54,594 bases of DNA from Chara braunii (GCA_003427395.1 BFEA01000071.1:1800293-1854886), one strand, 5' to 3'; shown: positions 13,170-24,475, counted from the first letter of the stretch. Translations and numbers: made by a program. Notes: generated from the letters alone by a model not told the origin.

Positions 13170-15230
13170 TCGAGTAGCCCTACGGGAGTACCCAGCCGCC
13201 CTTCAAAAGCACATGCAGTCCTCATGCAATCAGGTGGTTCATGCAATCAAGTGTAAGTGATCGGATAACTCACCCGATAGTATCCTTTTATTAGTTAAGC
13301 AGATTGTTAGGTGACCCATGTTGAGCCGTCTCAACACTTGACCCTACATTCAGAGAACATTCTAGATCCAGGTGTTAGTACAGAGTTCAAGTTGATAATA
13401 GGTGACTTTCCCGGAAGCCTCCTATTTTTCCTTGACCAGAACTCAGTCTATTTTTACAAGTGTAATAGGATGACCCTACNGGACTCACCCTACTATTTAC
13501 TTAGAGTCAGACGAGCCAGGATTAAGTCAGTGGACTTAGACAAGCCGAAGTGCCTTACTTGGTACGTTTAGGATGTAGCCAAGCAGGCTATAGGATGACT
13601 CTACGGGAGCCTCTTATATCCGGTTTGAAAGTTTTCAGATTGAATGTTAGTACTTATTTATACCGCCTGTCAGTCATGCCTAGACAAATAGTAGGGTTAC
13701 TCACCCGGTAGTATCCCTCTACTGTTTAAACACAATCATCATTTCTTTACTAGTAAACCTCTGAATCAAACAAGTATTAGGATAACCCTCCCGGGAGTTA
13801 CCCTACTACTAATTCGATGACTAGGACATCAATCAAAACAACTCCAAGTTGAATAGCCTTGACTGTTCCCCTACTTTGCCCACTCGTCGCGAACGAGCAA
13901 GAGGTATGCCGACTTTCACGGAAGTCGACCAGATTGACCTAGACTTAGGAGTTCGTGTACTCACCCGGGATTACTTAATTCCCTTCCTAAGTCTAGTCAA
14001 ATCAAGTGAGAGAAAAACTCCACGGGAGCTCCTCGTAACCTAATCCAGTGTTAAATAGCTAGGCCATTAGTATCCAAGTAATGCCAATCCATTCGTCATA
14101 CCAGAACAAGCAACAGGGTTACTCACCCGGGAGTATCCCTTTTACTTGTCCTAACGTAATCAACTCAATCTTTTCTTGTTAGTTGATTCCCAAATCAAAC
14201 AAAGTATTTGGATAACCCTCCCGGGAGCCATCTAATACCAGTTCGATGTGTAGGGGACCAGTCAACTTTCACAAAAGCCTACTAGATTGACTTAGACTTA
14301 GGAGATCGCGTACTCACCTGGGAGTACTTAATTCTCTTCCTAAGTCTTAGTGAAATCAAGTGATAGGAGAACCCCGCGGGAGTACCGGGTCAACGGTTGT
14401 TGTTAACGATTGTAGGATTGTACTTCACGGAAGTACCGATCAAATGACTTTTGTTAAGTTTGAAAGAGTGTACTTCACGGAAGTACCGGATCAAATCGGC
14501 TTTCGTTAGACTGAAGGAATGTACTTNACGGAAGTACCGGATCAAATGACTCCTGTTAAGCTGAAGGATGTAGTTCACGGAAGTACCGGTTCAAATGACT
14601 TCTGTTAAGCTGAAGGATGTAGTTCACGGAAGTACTGGTTCAAATGACTTATGTTAAACCAAAGGATGTACTTCACGGAAGTACCGGATCAATTGGCTCT
14701 TGTTAGTTAAAGGAATGTACTTCACGGAAGTACTGGATCAAATGACGGTTGTCAATATAACCTGCTTGTCAATAGGAAAGATGCACGGCATCTTCCTGCT
14801 ACAAATGTCCTTTAACTAATCATTATACCAATTTGTTAACTTTAGTTAGACCATTAGTATCAAACGTTGTCAATCCATTAGTCCTACCAAGACAAGTAGC
14901 AGGGTACTCACCTGGGAGTATCCCTTTTACTTGTCCAAGCACAATCAACTCATTCTTCCCTTGTTAGTTGTTCCCCTGATCAAACGAAGTATTAGGATAA
15001 CCCTCCCGGGAGCCACCCTAATACCTAGACTTAATTGTTCGTGTACTCACCCGGGAGTACTCATTTCCCCTCCTAAGTCTAGTCAGATCAGTGATAGGAG
15101 AACCCAACGAGAGTCTCCCATTACCTCTGCTTTTTGTTAGTTGCTTGAAAACGTGTACCCCACGGGAGTACCGGACTAGTCATTGCTTTGATTAATCACA
15201 TGAAGACATGCACTCCACGGGAGTACCGGA
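13170..15230 (+). repeat. Iterated short GC-rich palindromes within element X
   Basis: A family of related short inverted repeats recurs every 50 to 200 bp in AT-leaning sequence. Forms include ACTCACCCGGGAGTA (near 13956, 14117, 15043), CTCCCGGGAG (13788, 14215, 14999), CTCCACGGGAG (14020, 15212) and GTACTTCACGGAAGTAC. They are embedded in a longer unit of about 420 bp, with 'GGGTTACTCACC..' starts near 13690 and 14113 and a diverged one near 14898. The same motifs are found in copy C and, inverted, in copy A (near 70-90). They may be DNA hairpins, protein-binding palindromes or RNA stem-loops. I do not recognise the family. Confidence 0.75.
14415..14760 (+). repeat. 50-bp tandem array built on TACTTCACGGAAGTAC
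   Basis: Seven copies of a unit of about 50 bp, with cores at 14427, 14476, 14527, 14576, 14626, 14677 and 14727. Each has the perfect inverted repeat GTACTTC-ACG-GAAGTAC or a one-base variant (GTAGTTC), followed by a conserved GGATCAAATGACTYYTGTTA-like spacer. The 5-7 bp stems with an ACG loop are held while the spacer drifts. Confidence 0.85.
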
Positions 15231-15456
15231 TTAGTCTTGGATTTAGCTGGTGAGTCAAGAAAGAAGATGCACGACATCTTCCCGTCATCAATGTATGCAT
15301 GTCAAAAGTTAACTAGTTAGGTGGATGGCTGGGTAGTTCGCACGACGAGTACCCTTTTAGTCATTCTATGCAGGTAGTTTGACGACCCCAATGGAGGCCT
15401 CCATCATACTGCCTTTGTTTTTCTTAAGACCATGAAGACTAAGTTCCTTCTCGGAT

Positions 15457-15458
<2 letters not shown>

Positions 15459-15522
<64 letters not shown>
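15459..15522. repeat. Poly(T) tract of 64 in element X copy B
   Basis: A 64-T run interrupts copy B. The corresponding part of copy C falls in the N gap. On the minus strand it would be a poly(A) tail, which would put a retroposon body at higher coordinates, but none is recognisable there. Confidence 0.7.
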
Positions 15523-15524
<2 letters not shown>

Positions 15525-16207
15525 GTTCCTTTTCCTGACTTCAGTCAGATTATCAATTCAATCATATAGTATTTTTTTTTATATTTGATATGCTTAGTCC
15601 TGAAGAAAACTATAAACGGTATATCACACAATTACACATGCAGACAATAGAAGGGCGTAGCCTTTAAGGGTATATGGGAAAAGAATATGTGACGCGTACC
15701 TTAAGGCTCCCTGCCTTCAGAGTTCCTCCTGAACTCCGGCAGAGCTCCCGTAATCGCCCTGTTGTTTGTTTGTCTGAGTATCCTTTTTCATAGAATAAAA
15801 CTTCATATTCAAAGATAGCATATTTTTTTAGGTAAGTGTGAAATAAAAAAGGAAGTAAGGGGATTAGTTTACAGGAGAATGGGGAAGGATGGAGGAAACA
15901 GGCACCATCACACGGTGACGATGTCTCTCCCTCTCCAATGCCCCATACTTCTCAAATCTGATCCTCCCTATTTTCTTTCGATATTAATCAGCCATTCAAG
16001 GACCCACAAAATGAAACGATCATAATAATAACTTTGAAAAAATAAAGAGAAGAGAGAATCGAAGAGACCAGGTCAAAGGAAAGGGGAGAAGAGTGGAGGA
16101 GGCAGGTACCACCACATGGTGACGATGTTCCTTCCTTTTTAGGGTCCTGCACCTTCTTCTTCCCTGTCTCATGATGTTCAATATCAGGAATAATCCCTAC
16201 TTAATAT
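15523..16207. other. 3' part of element X copy B; no gene, one imperfect duplication
   Basis: Nothing codes here. Two segments about 203 bp apart (15860-15950 and 16065-16153) share a run of purine-rich sequence, then CAGG-ACCA-CA-GGTGACGATGT, then a pyrimidine-rich run, marking an imperfect tandem duplication. Confidence 0.5.
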
Positions 16208-16262
16208 TCAGTAGAATAATAATAACAATAGTAATAGTAATAAACAATGATAATAACAATAA
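16208..16262. repeat. (AAT)n-like imperfect microsatellite
   Basis: Imperfect AAT/AAC repeats. Comparable tracts occur at 22169, 23045 and 23995, so they may be microsatellite tails of an unidentified retroposon family. Confidence 0.6.
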
Positions 16263-16573
16263 TCATCGTACGGAATATGATTGTGAATGTCATATAGAAA
16301 CTCAAGCTGCGAATCCAGCGGCTGCCTGAGTTTAACCATGTATGAGTATAAAGTACAAGTGCATCGAGTATCCATCAAATAGAGCAATACAGTAGTAATG
16401 AGCCAATGTCCAAGCCAAGNCGACATCAACGCAGTATCCAGAATCGCTTTCTCTATCTGGCGCACAACGCCCAGCCTACTCTACCATACTATCTTACGCT
16501 ACAGCAGGTTCACACAACAGGATCACTTCGACTCACGAAGACCCATGTACATGACTGTCCACACCATCGACGA

Positions 16574-17433
16574 NGGATACCTGTCTTCTGCGTAGATCTG
16601 TCCTCTCACCCTGCCCGCTGGTAGTTGGGGTCACGCTGTTCCTCCCGCTCCTGTTGCAGCCAATCGCGTCGATTTATGTTCGGGTTCTCGCACCAGCTCC
16701 ACGGTTCCGCCACGTGGCAACCTCGAAGCCATATCTTCTTACTGTTGCACAGCGTTTGCTTCTTCTTCCTCTGCCCTCCGTCCGCCGGTCTCTTGTCACT
16801 TCCTTTGCCACCTGGTTCGCCCCTTCCGTGGCGCCCTCCTTTTTCCTATCCTCTCCTTGTGTTGATTATACCACGTGGCGGCTCCGTTCATCCGATCGTC
16901 GGGAAGCCTCCCGGAGCGTCGTAGTGTCACGTTGTCTCCCGCAGCTACGCTTGGCCTGTATGCTGAAGATTGTCTGCCGTTACTTCGCGGACCGCATTTC
17001 TCGTACTTCGGTTGTCTCATCAGCTGTCTCCACCGCAACTCGCCGGGCACTCGATGCTGACTGTGCCCTGCCCTCTGCATGCCACGTGTCAGGAACGTGG
17101 CTATGGCGCGAGTCCCCTGTGGAACCCCCTGCCAGGGTTAGAAGTCCTGCCGGGGGTCGGACCGGTGGCCGCGTCAACTCGCGACGCGGCGCGGTCCAGC
17201 GTTGTTGACCTTTCCGCGCGTACGCAAGGCACTTCCTACCCGCACCACACCAACCTACCCCGTGGGCTGGGGAGAGTTCCAGGTTTGGTTGGTGAGAGTC
17301 CCGGGTTTGGTTGGTGTTCCCCCATACCATACATAGGGCCTCGCTCCACTCCTGTCCGCTAGACAAAATTTTGTATTTTGTATAGTTGGTGGACAGCTCT
17401 CAGTATCGTAGAAAACCTTGGGCATCACTCCAC
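16574..17433. other. Unique-looking GC-richer segment with G-box words
   Basis: The segment between copies B and C. It contains three CACGTG-type G-box words (near 16709, 16870 and 17079) in sequence of higher GC than its surroundings. A 184-codon open frame (16654-17208, plus) overlaps long open frames in the other directions. It shows no recognisable domain and a composition typical of GC-rich non-coding DNA, so it is not called as a gene. It could be a promoter region of an unrecognised gene. Confidence 0.35.
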
Positions 17434-17827
17434 TAAGGGCTTAGTTGCACTACTCGCCATACATCAAGTTTGGCGAGTAGGCGTCTGGTTGCACTTACTC
17501 GTCAAACTTGGCGAATGCAAAATGTGTCAGACAGCTCGCCACACCGTCGACACAAGTTGTGGAGAATTGCTTCAGTTTCCCCGCCTGGGCACGGCGGTTT
17601 GTGGAGGGTGGTGGTCCTCGGTCCTCTCCACAAAACAACTTTTTGGAGAGTGCAGGGCTTCACAACTCGACATCAGGTAGACAATTTTTTTTTGCTTTTC
17701 TGTAGAAGAAACATAATGGCGAATAAGTGCAACCATGCCTCGAGTTCGACACGATTTTCATTTTTTTCACTCTCCACGCATCCGCCATGAATTGTGACGG
17801 ATGGCGAGTAGTGCAACTAGGCCCTAA
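17434..17827. mobile_element. 394-bp element with 27-bp terminal inverted repeats (hAT-like MITE?)
   Basis: The left end 17434-17460 and the right end 17801-17827 are inverted copies with two mismatches. The shared inner part is AGTTGCACTACTCGCCAT, and the outer part reads TAAGGGCT or TTAGGGCC. TAGGG-type ends are typical of hAT transposons. I could not find a matching 8-bp target duplication (left CACTCCAC, right CCGTACAC), so the superfamily is a guess. Further copies of the GGCGAGTA/TTGCAC words lie just inside the left end, as in subterminal repeats. There is no coding capacity. Confidence 0.55.
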
Positions 17828-17829
17828 CC

Positions 17830-17917
17830 GTACACTATACAACTCCCAATTCGTGACTTCAGCTCCACTAACTGTACACTATACAACTCCCCAATTTGTG
17901 ACTTCACTACGAGACAT
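17830..17917. repeat. 44-bp tandem duplication
   Basis: Two adjacent units starting GTACACTATACAACTCCC at 17830 and 17874, each followed by a CAATTYGTGACTTCA segment. Confidence 0.75.
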
Positions 17918-18514
17918 CGTCGCAGCACTATAAGCCACGACGAACTCGATAGCATTTTGTCCACCCAGACTCCAGGCTCGCTGTCCAAAAAGGCGGAGGG
18001 TCCGTAGGGTCCTACGAGGATCGTCCACGAAATGATTGGTGCAGGCTGGGAGCTATACAAAAAATGGACAGTCAATTTTCCACACTATTTCTGACAACTG
18101 TCCAAGCCATTTCGCACACGGGTAGTGGACAGTATGTGGAGCGACGTCCCACTATCCATTCTTGTATAGTGGACAGTAGTGGAGCGAGGTCTATAGAGTA
18201 GCGAGAGGATGAGATAGATGAGGAAAATATATGCAAAGAAGATTGAGAGAAGAATATAGAAAGATCGGTGGGGCGAAAAAAAAAGGTCAAGTCAGGACGG
18301 ATCTGGAAACCTGCGATTACCCATGTGAAAATGTCCCCACAGGGGGATGACACCCAGGCGCATGATCTTGTAAACAGAATTTCCGGTACATTCGCACAGG
18401 GTTACTCTAAGGGGTTAGTAAACCTGTTGGTGTAAATGGATCCCTGGCTTCATCTTACGGGGACCCTAAAGGCTCTAAGTGACTGTCTACCTCGTCGGCG
18501 CGGGGAACGCTGTT
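17918..18514. other. Non-coding segment upstream of element X copy C
   Basis: No gene seen. TATAC..TGGACAG words recur (near 18046, 18070, 18134 and 18165), suggesting decayed inverted-repeat elements. A phrase GAGAGGATGAGATAGATGAG near 18203 recurs near 35033 and, in part, near 50573, so a small dispersed repeat is present. Confidence 0.4.
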
Positions 18515-21285
18515 GAGCGCGGCGGTCCCGCACCCCGCTGGGAGCGCGGAACCTCACGGTCGTGTCACGCAGGATTTATCTATGAAGAATTAACTTGTCA
18601 CCACTCCAACCGTGCGGGCGTGCTATACCTCTCACAACGCCCTGCGACAGGTTGGGACGTCGCGAGGTACAACTTACCTCTACCCGAGGGGATGTCACCA
18701 CCCTCAGGTAGGCGTATCCCTGTTGAGCTACCGGCCCACGTACGAAGGCTTTTACATGCCTGAGCAGAGGTAGGTCGGCCAAGGGCGTTTGCTCGATCGC
18801 TGTAGCATGAAAATGGGGTACGCGCGGTAAGACGCCTAGGACTGACCCGTTAGGTATTCAGGTCGAACTTTGAAACGATCGTCTATTCCCGCTTCTGTTC
18901 CAAAGACATAATCTTCTTATGGCCACTATATCCAGAGTATCAAAACCCTGTCACTACCAAAGGTAAACTATTTCACTCAATGTATGACTGATCATCAGGA
19001 TACATATAAGACTTGATTATGAAATAGCGAGGTATTACCACTGTGAACCCTTCCCACTTTCACAAGTGTTGAGTGCCCAAACTCTTCACGATGTCAATTC
19101 CAGTCCAGCCCAAATCATGCACAAAACAGACCTGCGCAACATAATGCAAAGACAGTTCACATGCCATGCACTAACGGCGTCAACCATCAACTATTGGCAT
19201 TGTCCCTCACTCCCCAAACCATGCTTGACAACTCTATCTTTCCTGAGATGCAAGCCCAGCCCCCTCACATTTATTCAAAGGACCCTTGAGAGTGACCATG
19301 ACTATTTAGGCAACGACCACAGGTGACAATTTTATTGACCACAGGATTTGATTTTAGGTGTAGGTATCAAGTCAAGGCGGAAAAAGTTGAATCGGCAACG
19401 ACCGACCTGTTATCAAGTGATAACAGAAAATTGAGTCCCTTATGTAAGACTTCTCCTTCAATTGCAGTAGACCAAAGCAAAGACCTGCACACACACAGGT
19501 CAACAATGGTTCAACATCCCCTTACTTGATCCCCACATAATGGCATCTAAGGGTCAGACCCTTAGTTCTAGTTTATGAGCTTTGGGATCAACATCCCAAA
19601 GTCTAATCCCTACCTTCTATCTATCCTGAATCGTCTGTCACTCCTCTTTTTATTTTAAGGAGTTTCTTGCCTATGCCCCAAACTGTCTTTAAGGGAAACT
19701 CATATTTCCCTCCCCTTTCATTCCTTACATTCTCTCTTGTGGATAAGCACACCCTTTGGTGCTTACGCGGTAAACTGACTGAGATCTACTCATGCCGTTC
19801 GGTGGTTTCTCCCTTTGAACTGTGGCAACACGGGGTGTCTTCTTTCTCTAATTCATTTTTCCCCGCGGTATTTCGTCTTCTCTTGCGTTCCTTTTTAGGG
19901 ACCTTTGGAGTCGCTCCCGATGGAGCACTCCTTTTCCTTTCTCTTTTCCTTGTCCTGACATACGCAAGTAGTGGCTGATTCACCCGGGAAACTTTCACTA
20001 CTTGATCAATTCCAAACAATCCGTTAAGTCAGAAGAGTAGTCGAGTAGCCCTACGGGAGTACCCAGCCGCCCTTCAAAAGCACATGCAGTCCTCATGCAA
20101 TCAGGTGGTTCATGCAATCTAGTGTAAGTGATCGGATAACTCACCCGATAGTATCCTTTTATTAGTTAAGCAGATTGTTAGGTGACCCATGTTGAGCCGT
20201 CTCAACACTTGACCCTACATTCAGAGAACATTCTAGATCCAGGTGTTAGTACAGAGTTCAAGTTGATAATAAGTGACTTTCCCAGAAGCCTCCTATTTCT
20301 CCTTGATCAGAACTCAATCTATTTTTACAAGTGTAATAGGATGACCCTACGGTAGTCACCCTACTATTTACTTAGAATCAGACGAACTAGGATTAAGTCA
20401 GTGGACTTAGACAAGCCGAAGTGCCTTACTTGGTACGTTTAGGATGTAGCCAAGCAGGCTATAGGATGACTCTACGGGAGCCTCTTATATCCGGTTTGAA
20501 AGTTTTCAGATTGAATGTTAGTAGTTATTTATACCGCCTGTCAGTCATACCTAGACAAATAGTAGGGTTACTCACCCGGTAGTATCCCTCTACTGTCTAA
20601 ACACAATCATCATTTCTTCACTAGTAAACCTCTTAATCAAACAAGTATTAGGATAACCCTCCCGGGAGTTACCCTATTACCAGTTCGATGAGTAGGAGAT
20701 CAGTCAAAACAACTCCAAGTTGAATAGCCTTGACTGTTCCCCTACTTTGCCCACTCGTCGCGAACGAGCAAGAGGTATGTCGACTTTCACGGAAGTCGAC
20801 CAGATTGACCTAGACTTAGGAGTTCGTGTACTCACCCGGGAGTACTTAATTCCCTTCCTAAGTCTAGTCAAATCAAGTGAGAGGAGAACTCCACGGGAGC
20901 TCCTCATAACCTGATCCAATGTTAAATAGCTAGGCCATTAGTATCCAAGTAATGCCAATCCATTAGTCATACCAGAACAAGCAGCAAGGTTACTCACCCG
21001 GAAGTATCCCTTTTACTTGTCCAAACATAATCAACTCAATCTTTTCTTGTTAGTTGATCCCCAGATCAAACAAAGTATTAGGATAACCCTTCCGGGAGCC
21101 ATATAATACCAGTTCGATGTGTAGGGGACCAGTCAACTTTCACAAAAGCCTACTAGATCGACTTAGACTTAAAAGATCGCGTACTCACCCGGGAGTACTT
21201 AATTCCCTTCCTAAGTCTTAGTCAAATCAAGTGATAGGAGAACCCCGCGAGAGTACCGGGTCAATGGTTGTTGTTAACGATTGTA

Positions 21286-21630
21286 GGATTGTACTTCACG
21301 GAAGTACCGATCAAATGAATTTTGTTAAGTTTGAAAGAGTGTACTTCACGGAAGTACCGAATCAAATCGGCTTTCGTTAAACTGAAGGAATGTACTTCAC
21401 GGAAGTACCGGATCAAATGACTTCTGTTAAGTTGAAGGATGTAGTTCACGGAAGTACCGGTTCAAATGACTTCTGTTAAGCTGAAGGATGTAGTTCACGG
21501 AAGTACCGGTTCAAATGACTTATGTTAAACCAAAGGATGTACTTCACGGAAGTACCGGATCAATTGACTCTTGTTAGTTAAAGGAATGTACTTCACGGAA
21601 GTACTGGATCAAATGACGGTTGTCAATGTA
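21286..21630 (+). repeat. 50-bp palindromic tandem array in copy C
   Basis: The counterpart of 14415-14760: seven units with CACGGAAGTAC cores spaced 49 to 51 bp, near 21298, 21347, 21398, 21447, 21497, 21548 and 21598. Several cores that are variant in copy B (for example an N at 14527) are perfect here. Confidence 0.85.
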
Positions 21631-21658
21631 ACCTGCTTGTCAATAGGGAAGATGCACG

Positions 21659-21676
21659 NNNNNNNNNNNNNNNNNN
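21659..21676. other. Assembly gap (18 N)
   Basis: The flanks align to copy B positions 14787 and 16479, so about 1.7 kb of copy B has no counterpart. The gap is either much under-sized or the interior was collapsed or deleted. Confidence 0.9.
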
Positions 21677-21771
21677 CTCTACCATACTATCTTACGCTAC
21701 AGCAGGTTCACACAACAGGATCACTTCGACTCACGAAGACCCATGTACATGACTGTCCACACCATCGACGA

Positions 21772-22168
21772 CCTTTCTTTCATGTACTAGGTACATAACT
21801 CGTCACCCTCAATCAGAACTTGACCATCCCACACAGCGCCTCACTCCCTGAAGATCATTCGATCATCTGCTATACCCCCTGGCACTCAACAGCCCAGCTA
21901 TGGCCGCCTACGTCCCACTGTCCGGTTTTGCGCGTAGGTGCCCAGGCACAACTTTCGTGGCCTGGGCCAACTATACGACGCAGCTTAGTGAGGTTCGTGC
22001 CTTCTCCTAACCAACTGATGCGCTGCTGGAGCCTGAGTACGTACATACGGAAAGGTCGAATCGAGCCTGTGACGAATATTCAGGCCCGCCTTCACTTAGG
22101 GCGGCCATTTTGCTTGCTGGGGTCTTGGCCCAGAACAATGTGAGGTCTTATAGGCCGCTTGAGGCTGG
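21772..22168. other. Non-coding segment after copy C
   Basis: No gene recognised. It ends in an (AAT)n tract, as does the unit at 23117-24073, so it may be a fragment of a microsatellite-tailed retroposon. Confidence 0.3.
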
Positions 22169-22302
22169 ATATAACAATAATAATAATAAATAAAAAAATA
22201 ATGATAAAAATAACAATAACAATAATGATAATAATAATAATAATAACAATAATAATAATAATAACAATAATAATAATAATAATAACAATAGCAATAATAA
22301 TA
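22169..22302. repeat. (AAT)n/(AAC)n microsatellite
   Basis: About 130 bp of AAT units with AAC and AAA variants. Confidence 0.9.
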
Positions 22303-23044
22303 CAAGGAGTCCTAACTGTTCATAGCCTGCTTGAGAGCATCAACCCGCCTATGTACATGTCAATGCATGCGCCAAGTGGCTTTTACGTGAAATCAAATTG
22401 AGATGAGATAAGAAACAAGTAGAGCAGTTTATATTATCAATGTTACTTATTACAAAGGATATCATGAATTCTAGAGCTCAGCGTCAATCAAGAGGTAAGT
22501 TTCCCTCGTCATACAGCAGCGTGGGACCTGGCTTAGCCAGCGTCCTTCTTCAGATCACAAGTGCGGTGCCAACAGGCAAGTGTCCACCATATCCAAATTC
22601 TCTCCTTGTTTCTCTCTCTTGATAACTCTGTCTTGGTTCTTTTCCCTTCACTATGCCTGCACGCTCTCACCTACGAAGATTTTACTTTGGATGTCTCTCA
22701 CTGCTATCCTCCTTACTTATCCTTCTACTACTAACATAGGCTGGCGCAGCTATGGCTTCTCTGCAGCCAGCGCCCAGCTCCTTTCCTATCTGTTACTTCT
22801 TCTTCAACACACAACTCCCTGCACTATAGCGTACAAGTGCCTCTGCATTTATACGCATCGATGCCTACGGGAATCTGCCTGTCTGTTCTGTCACCTTGTG
22901 TCTATCCCTGTTTTTGCCTCCTTGGTCCATCAGTCCGACAGACTGCGTCTGTCAGTCTACCTGTCTGTTCACGTTCGTCGGTCTGCACAAGTCTGGCTGT
23001 ATCAGCTCTTCAGTGTCTGCCTTACTGGAATAATAAGAATAACT
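22303..23044. other. Non-coding segment between (AAT)n tracts
   Basis: A 183-codon open frame (22580-23131, plus) crosses this region and runs into the following microsatellite as an Asn/Ile run. It has no recognisable domain and is treated as chance. The region is rich in CTGTCTG and pyrimidine words. Confidence 0.4.
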
Positions 23045-23116
23045 GATAATAATAATAATAATATTAATATTAATAATAATAAATTTAATAATAATAATAA
23101 CAATAAAAATAATAAT
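23045..23116. repeat. (AAT)n microsatellite
   Basis: About 70 bp of AAT units with interruptions. Confidence 0.9.
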
Positions 23117-23994
23117 AGGCCCTCTCCCTAACCGTGACAGGTTCAGACCCCAGGTTTCAACCTGCAGGTCTGTCGAGTAGGGATCACTGCTATAGTAATT
23201 TCCTGAAAAGGTCAGTGTCTTGGCTGTCACATCAACGAAATGTCAGGTATACAGTCATCCGGGGAATATGGAATTGGTTCTCCACGAGTCTCAAAAGTGC
23301 AGTTTGTTGGTAGGTAGTCAAGTGGGCATTCCTACCCAACCCAGTCCATGGTATCCGGTCCCGGTCACACTTTGTCTATTCAGCAGTTGTCCACGTTGGA
23401 CTGTGTGCTTGCGTGTTCGTTAGTNTGTGCCGACCCGTTTTGTATGTTCATGTTGCTGCTCTGTCTGTCTGGTTCCGACCTGTGTTGATCCTTGTCCGTC
23501 CTTGTTTAGTCAAGTAAGTGCCGTATGGGACTGTGTGCACTTATGGGCATGGGAAAAAGGCAGACCGAACGAGCTACAGAGGCATAAGTCAGGCATTGCC
23601 CAACCACTCATTCATTCCTGCGCGAGCCGTGCAGAAGTGCTGCCACAGTAACCTGTACGGGATGGTCTGCAGTGAGCCCGAAGATGAAGTGGGCCGGAGA
23701 GAAGCTCAACCATAGCGATATGGTAGCAGCGTCCTTAGCCGCCATAGTCGCAGTTAGAGTTTAGTGTATGCGTGTGGATATGTGTGTACAGAGTACTGTG
23801 CACGAGATACTCCGGGGTGATCATGTGCATGCTAACAGAGTGAATCGTATGGGCGCTGAGTCGTCATAGCCATTGAAATAAACTTGAATCAGAACTGTGT
23901 TCTATATCTCTGAGTTCTGAACGGGCGCTTGTTGCCGGCCTGCTGCACATATGCTTGCATGTATGAGAAAAGCAAATCTGTTTTCTTTAATAGT
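23117..23994. other. 880-bp segment ending in an AAT tract; no gene seen
   Basis: Begins right after one (AAT)n tract and ends at another. A T-arm-like word (CAGGTTCAGACCC, near 23140) occurs without an A box. This may be a retroposon body with a microsatellite tail, but no reverse-transcriptase motif is present. Confidence 0.3.
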
Positions 23995-24001
23995 AGTAGT
24001 A

Positions 24002-24058
<57 letters not shown>

Positions 24059-24073
24059 TAATAATAATAATAA
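23995..24073. repeat. (AAT)n microsatellite
   Basis: Near-perfect AAT repeats of about 70 bp, preceded by AGT units. Confidence 0.95.
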
Positions 24074-24474
24074 TCAATGCAAGAAAGGTGAGCAATAACA
24101 AACTTCAGTAATCAAACATCAATATACATATAAGATCAGATAGTCTTGACCTCGAACCAATAGTAGAATTGCATCACGAGTTTCGCCAAGTAAGAAGACA
24201 TCAAAAACTCATAATTGACAATGCTCGAATGGTCCCATCATCATCAACAAAGAACCAGAGTTGATATTCTATCTGGCGCTCAGCGCCCAGACAACAAATT
24301 GCAGATCCTATCTAGCCTATACCACTAAGCCGAAATATGACGTCAACAGCATTCGCGAAGTACGGGCATATGGCGACCAATGAAGCACGCTTCCAGTACC
24401 AGGTATGTCTCGTGCTACACTCACAACCTCGATCCCCCGGTCACAGATGTCACTTGCACCTAAGTCATTTTTGA

Positions 24475-24475
<1 letters not shown>

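Larger units (their letters stand above)
9973..16573 (+). repeat. Element X, copy B (most complete)
   Basis: This is the reference copy. Its left part, 9973-13344, is mirrored by copy A, and 11644-14787 plus 16479-16573 recur in copy C. Copies B and C both diverge after about 16573, so this is the probable 3' edge, giving about 6.6 kb. The 5' third carries the small open frames also seen in copy A. The centre (13170-15230) carries the palindrome array. The 3' part has a 64-T run, a 200-bp imperfect duplication (about 15860-16150) and an (AAT)n-like stretch. No terminal inverted repeat was found when the two edges were compared, and no polymerase or transposase frame is visible. The function is unknown. 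Confidence 0.8.
18515..21771 (+). repeat. Element X, copy C (5' truncated, contains assembly gap)
   Basis: 18515-21658 matches 11644-14787 at a constant offset of 6871 with a few percent difference. After an 18-N gap, 21677-21771 matches 16479-16573. The copy begins abruptly at the GCGCGGCGGTCCCGC word, so its first 1.7 kb relative to copy B is missing. All palindrome motifs of copy B are kept. Confidence 0.85.

Noticed and set aside
16654-17208. 184-codon plus-strand gene
   Set aside because: Overlapping long frames in four other readings, no domain and GC-rich composition.
9973-21658. Copies B and C as the two LTRs of one retrotransposon
   Set aside because: The space between them (16574-18514) has no gag-pol, primer-binding site or polypurine tract, and copy C is 5'-truncated.
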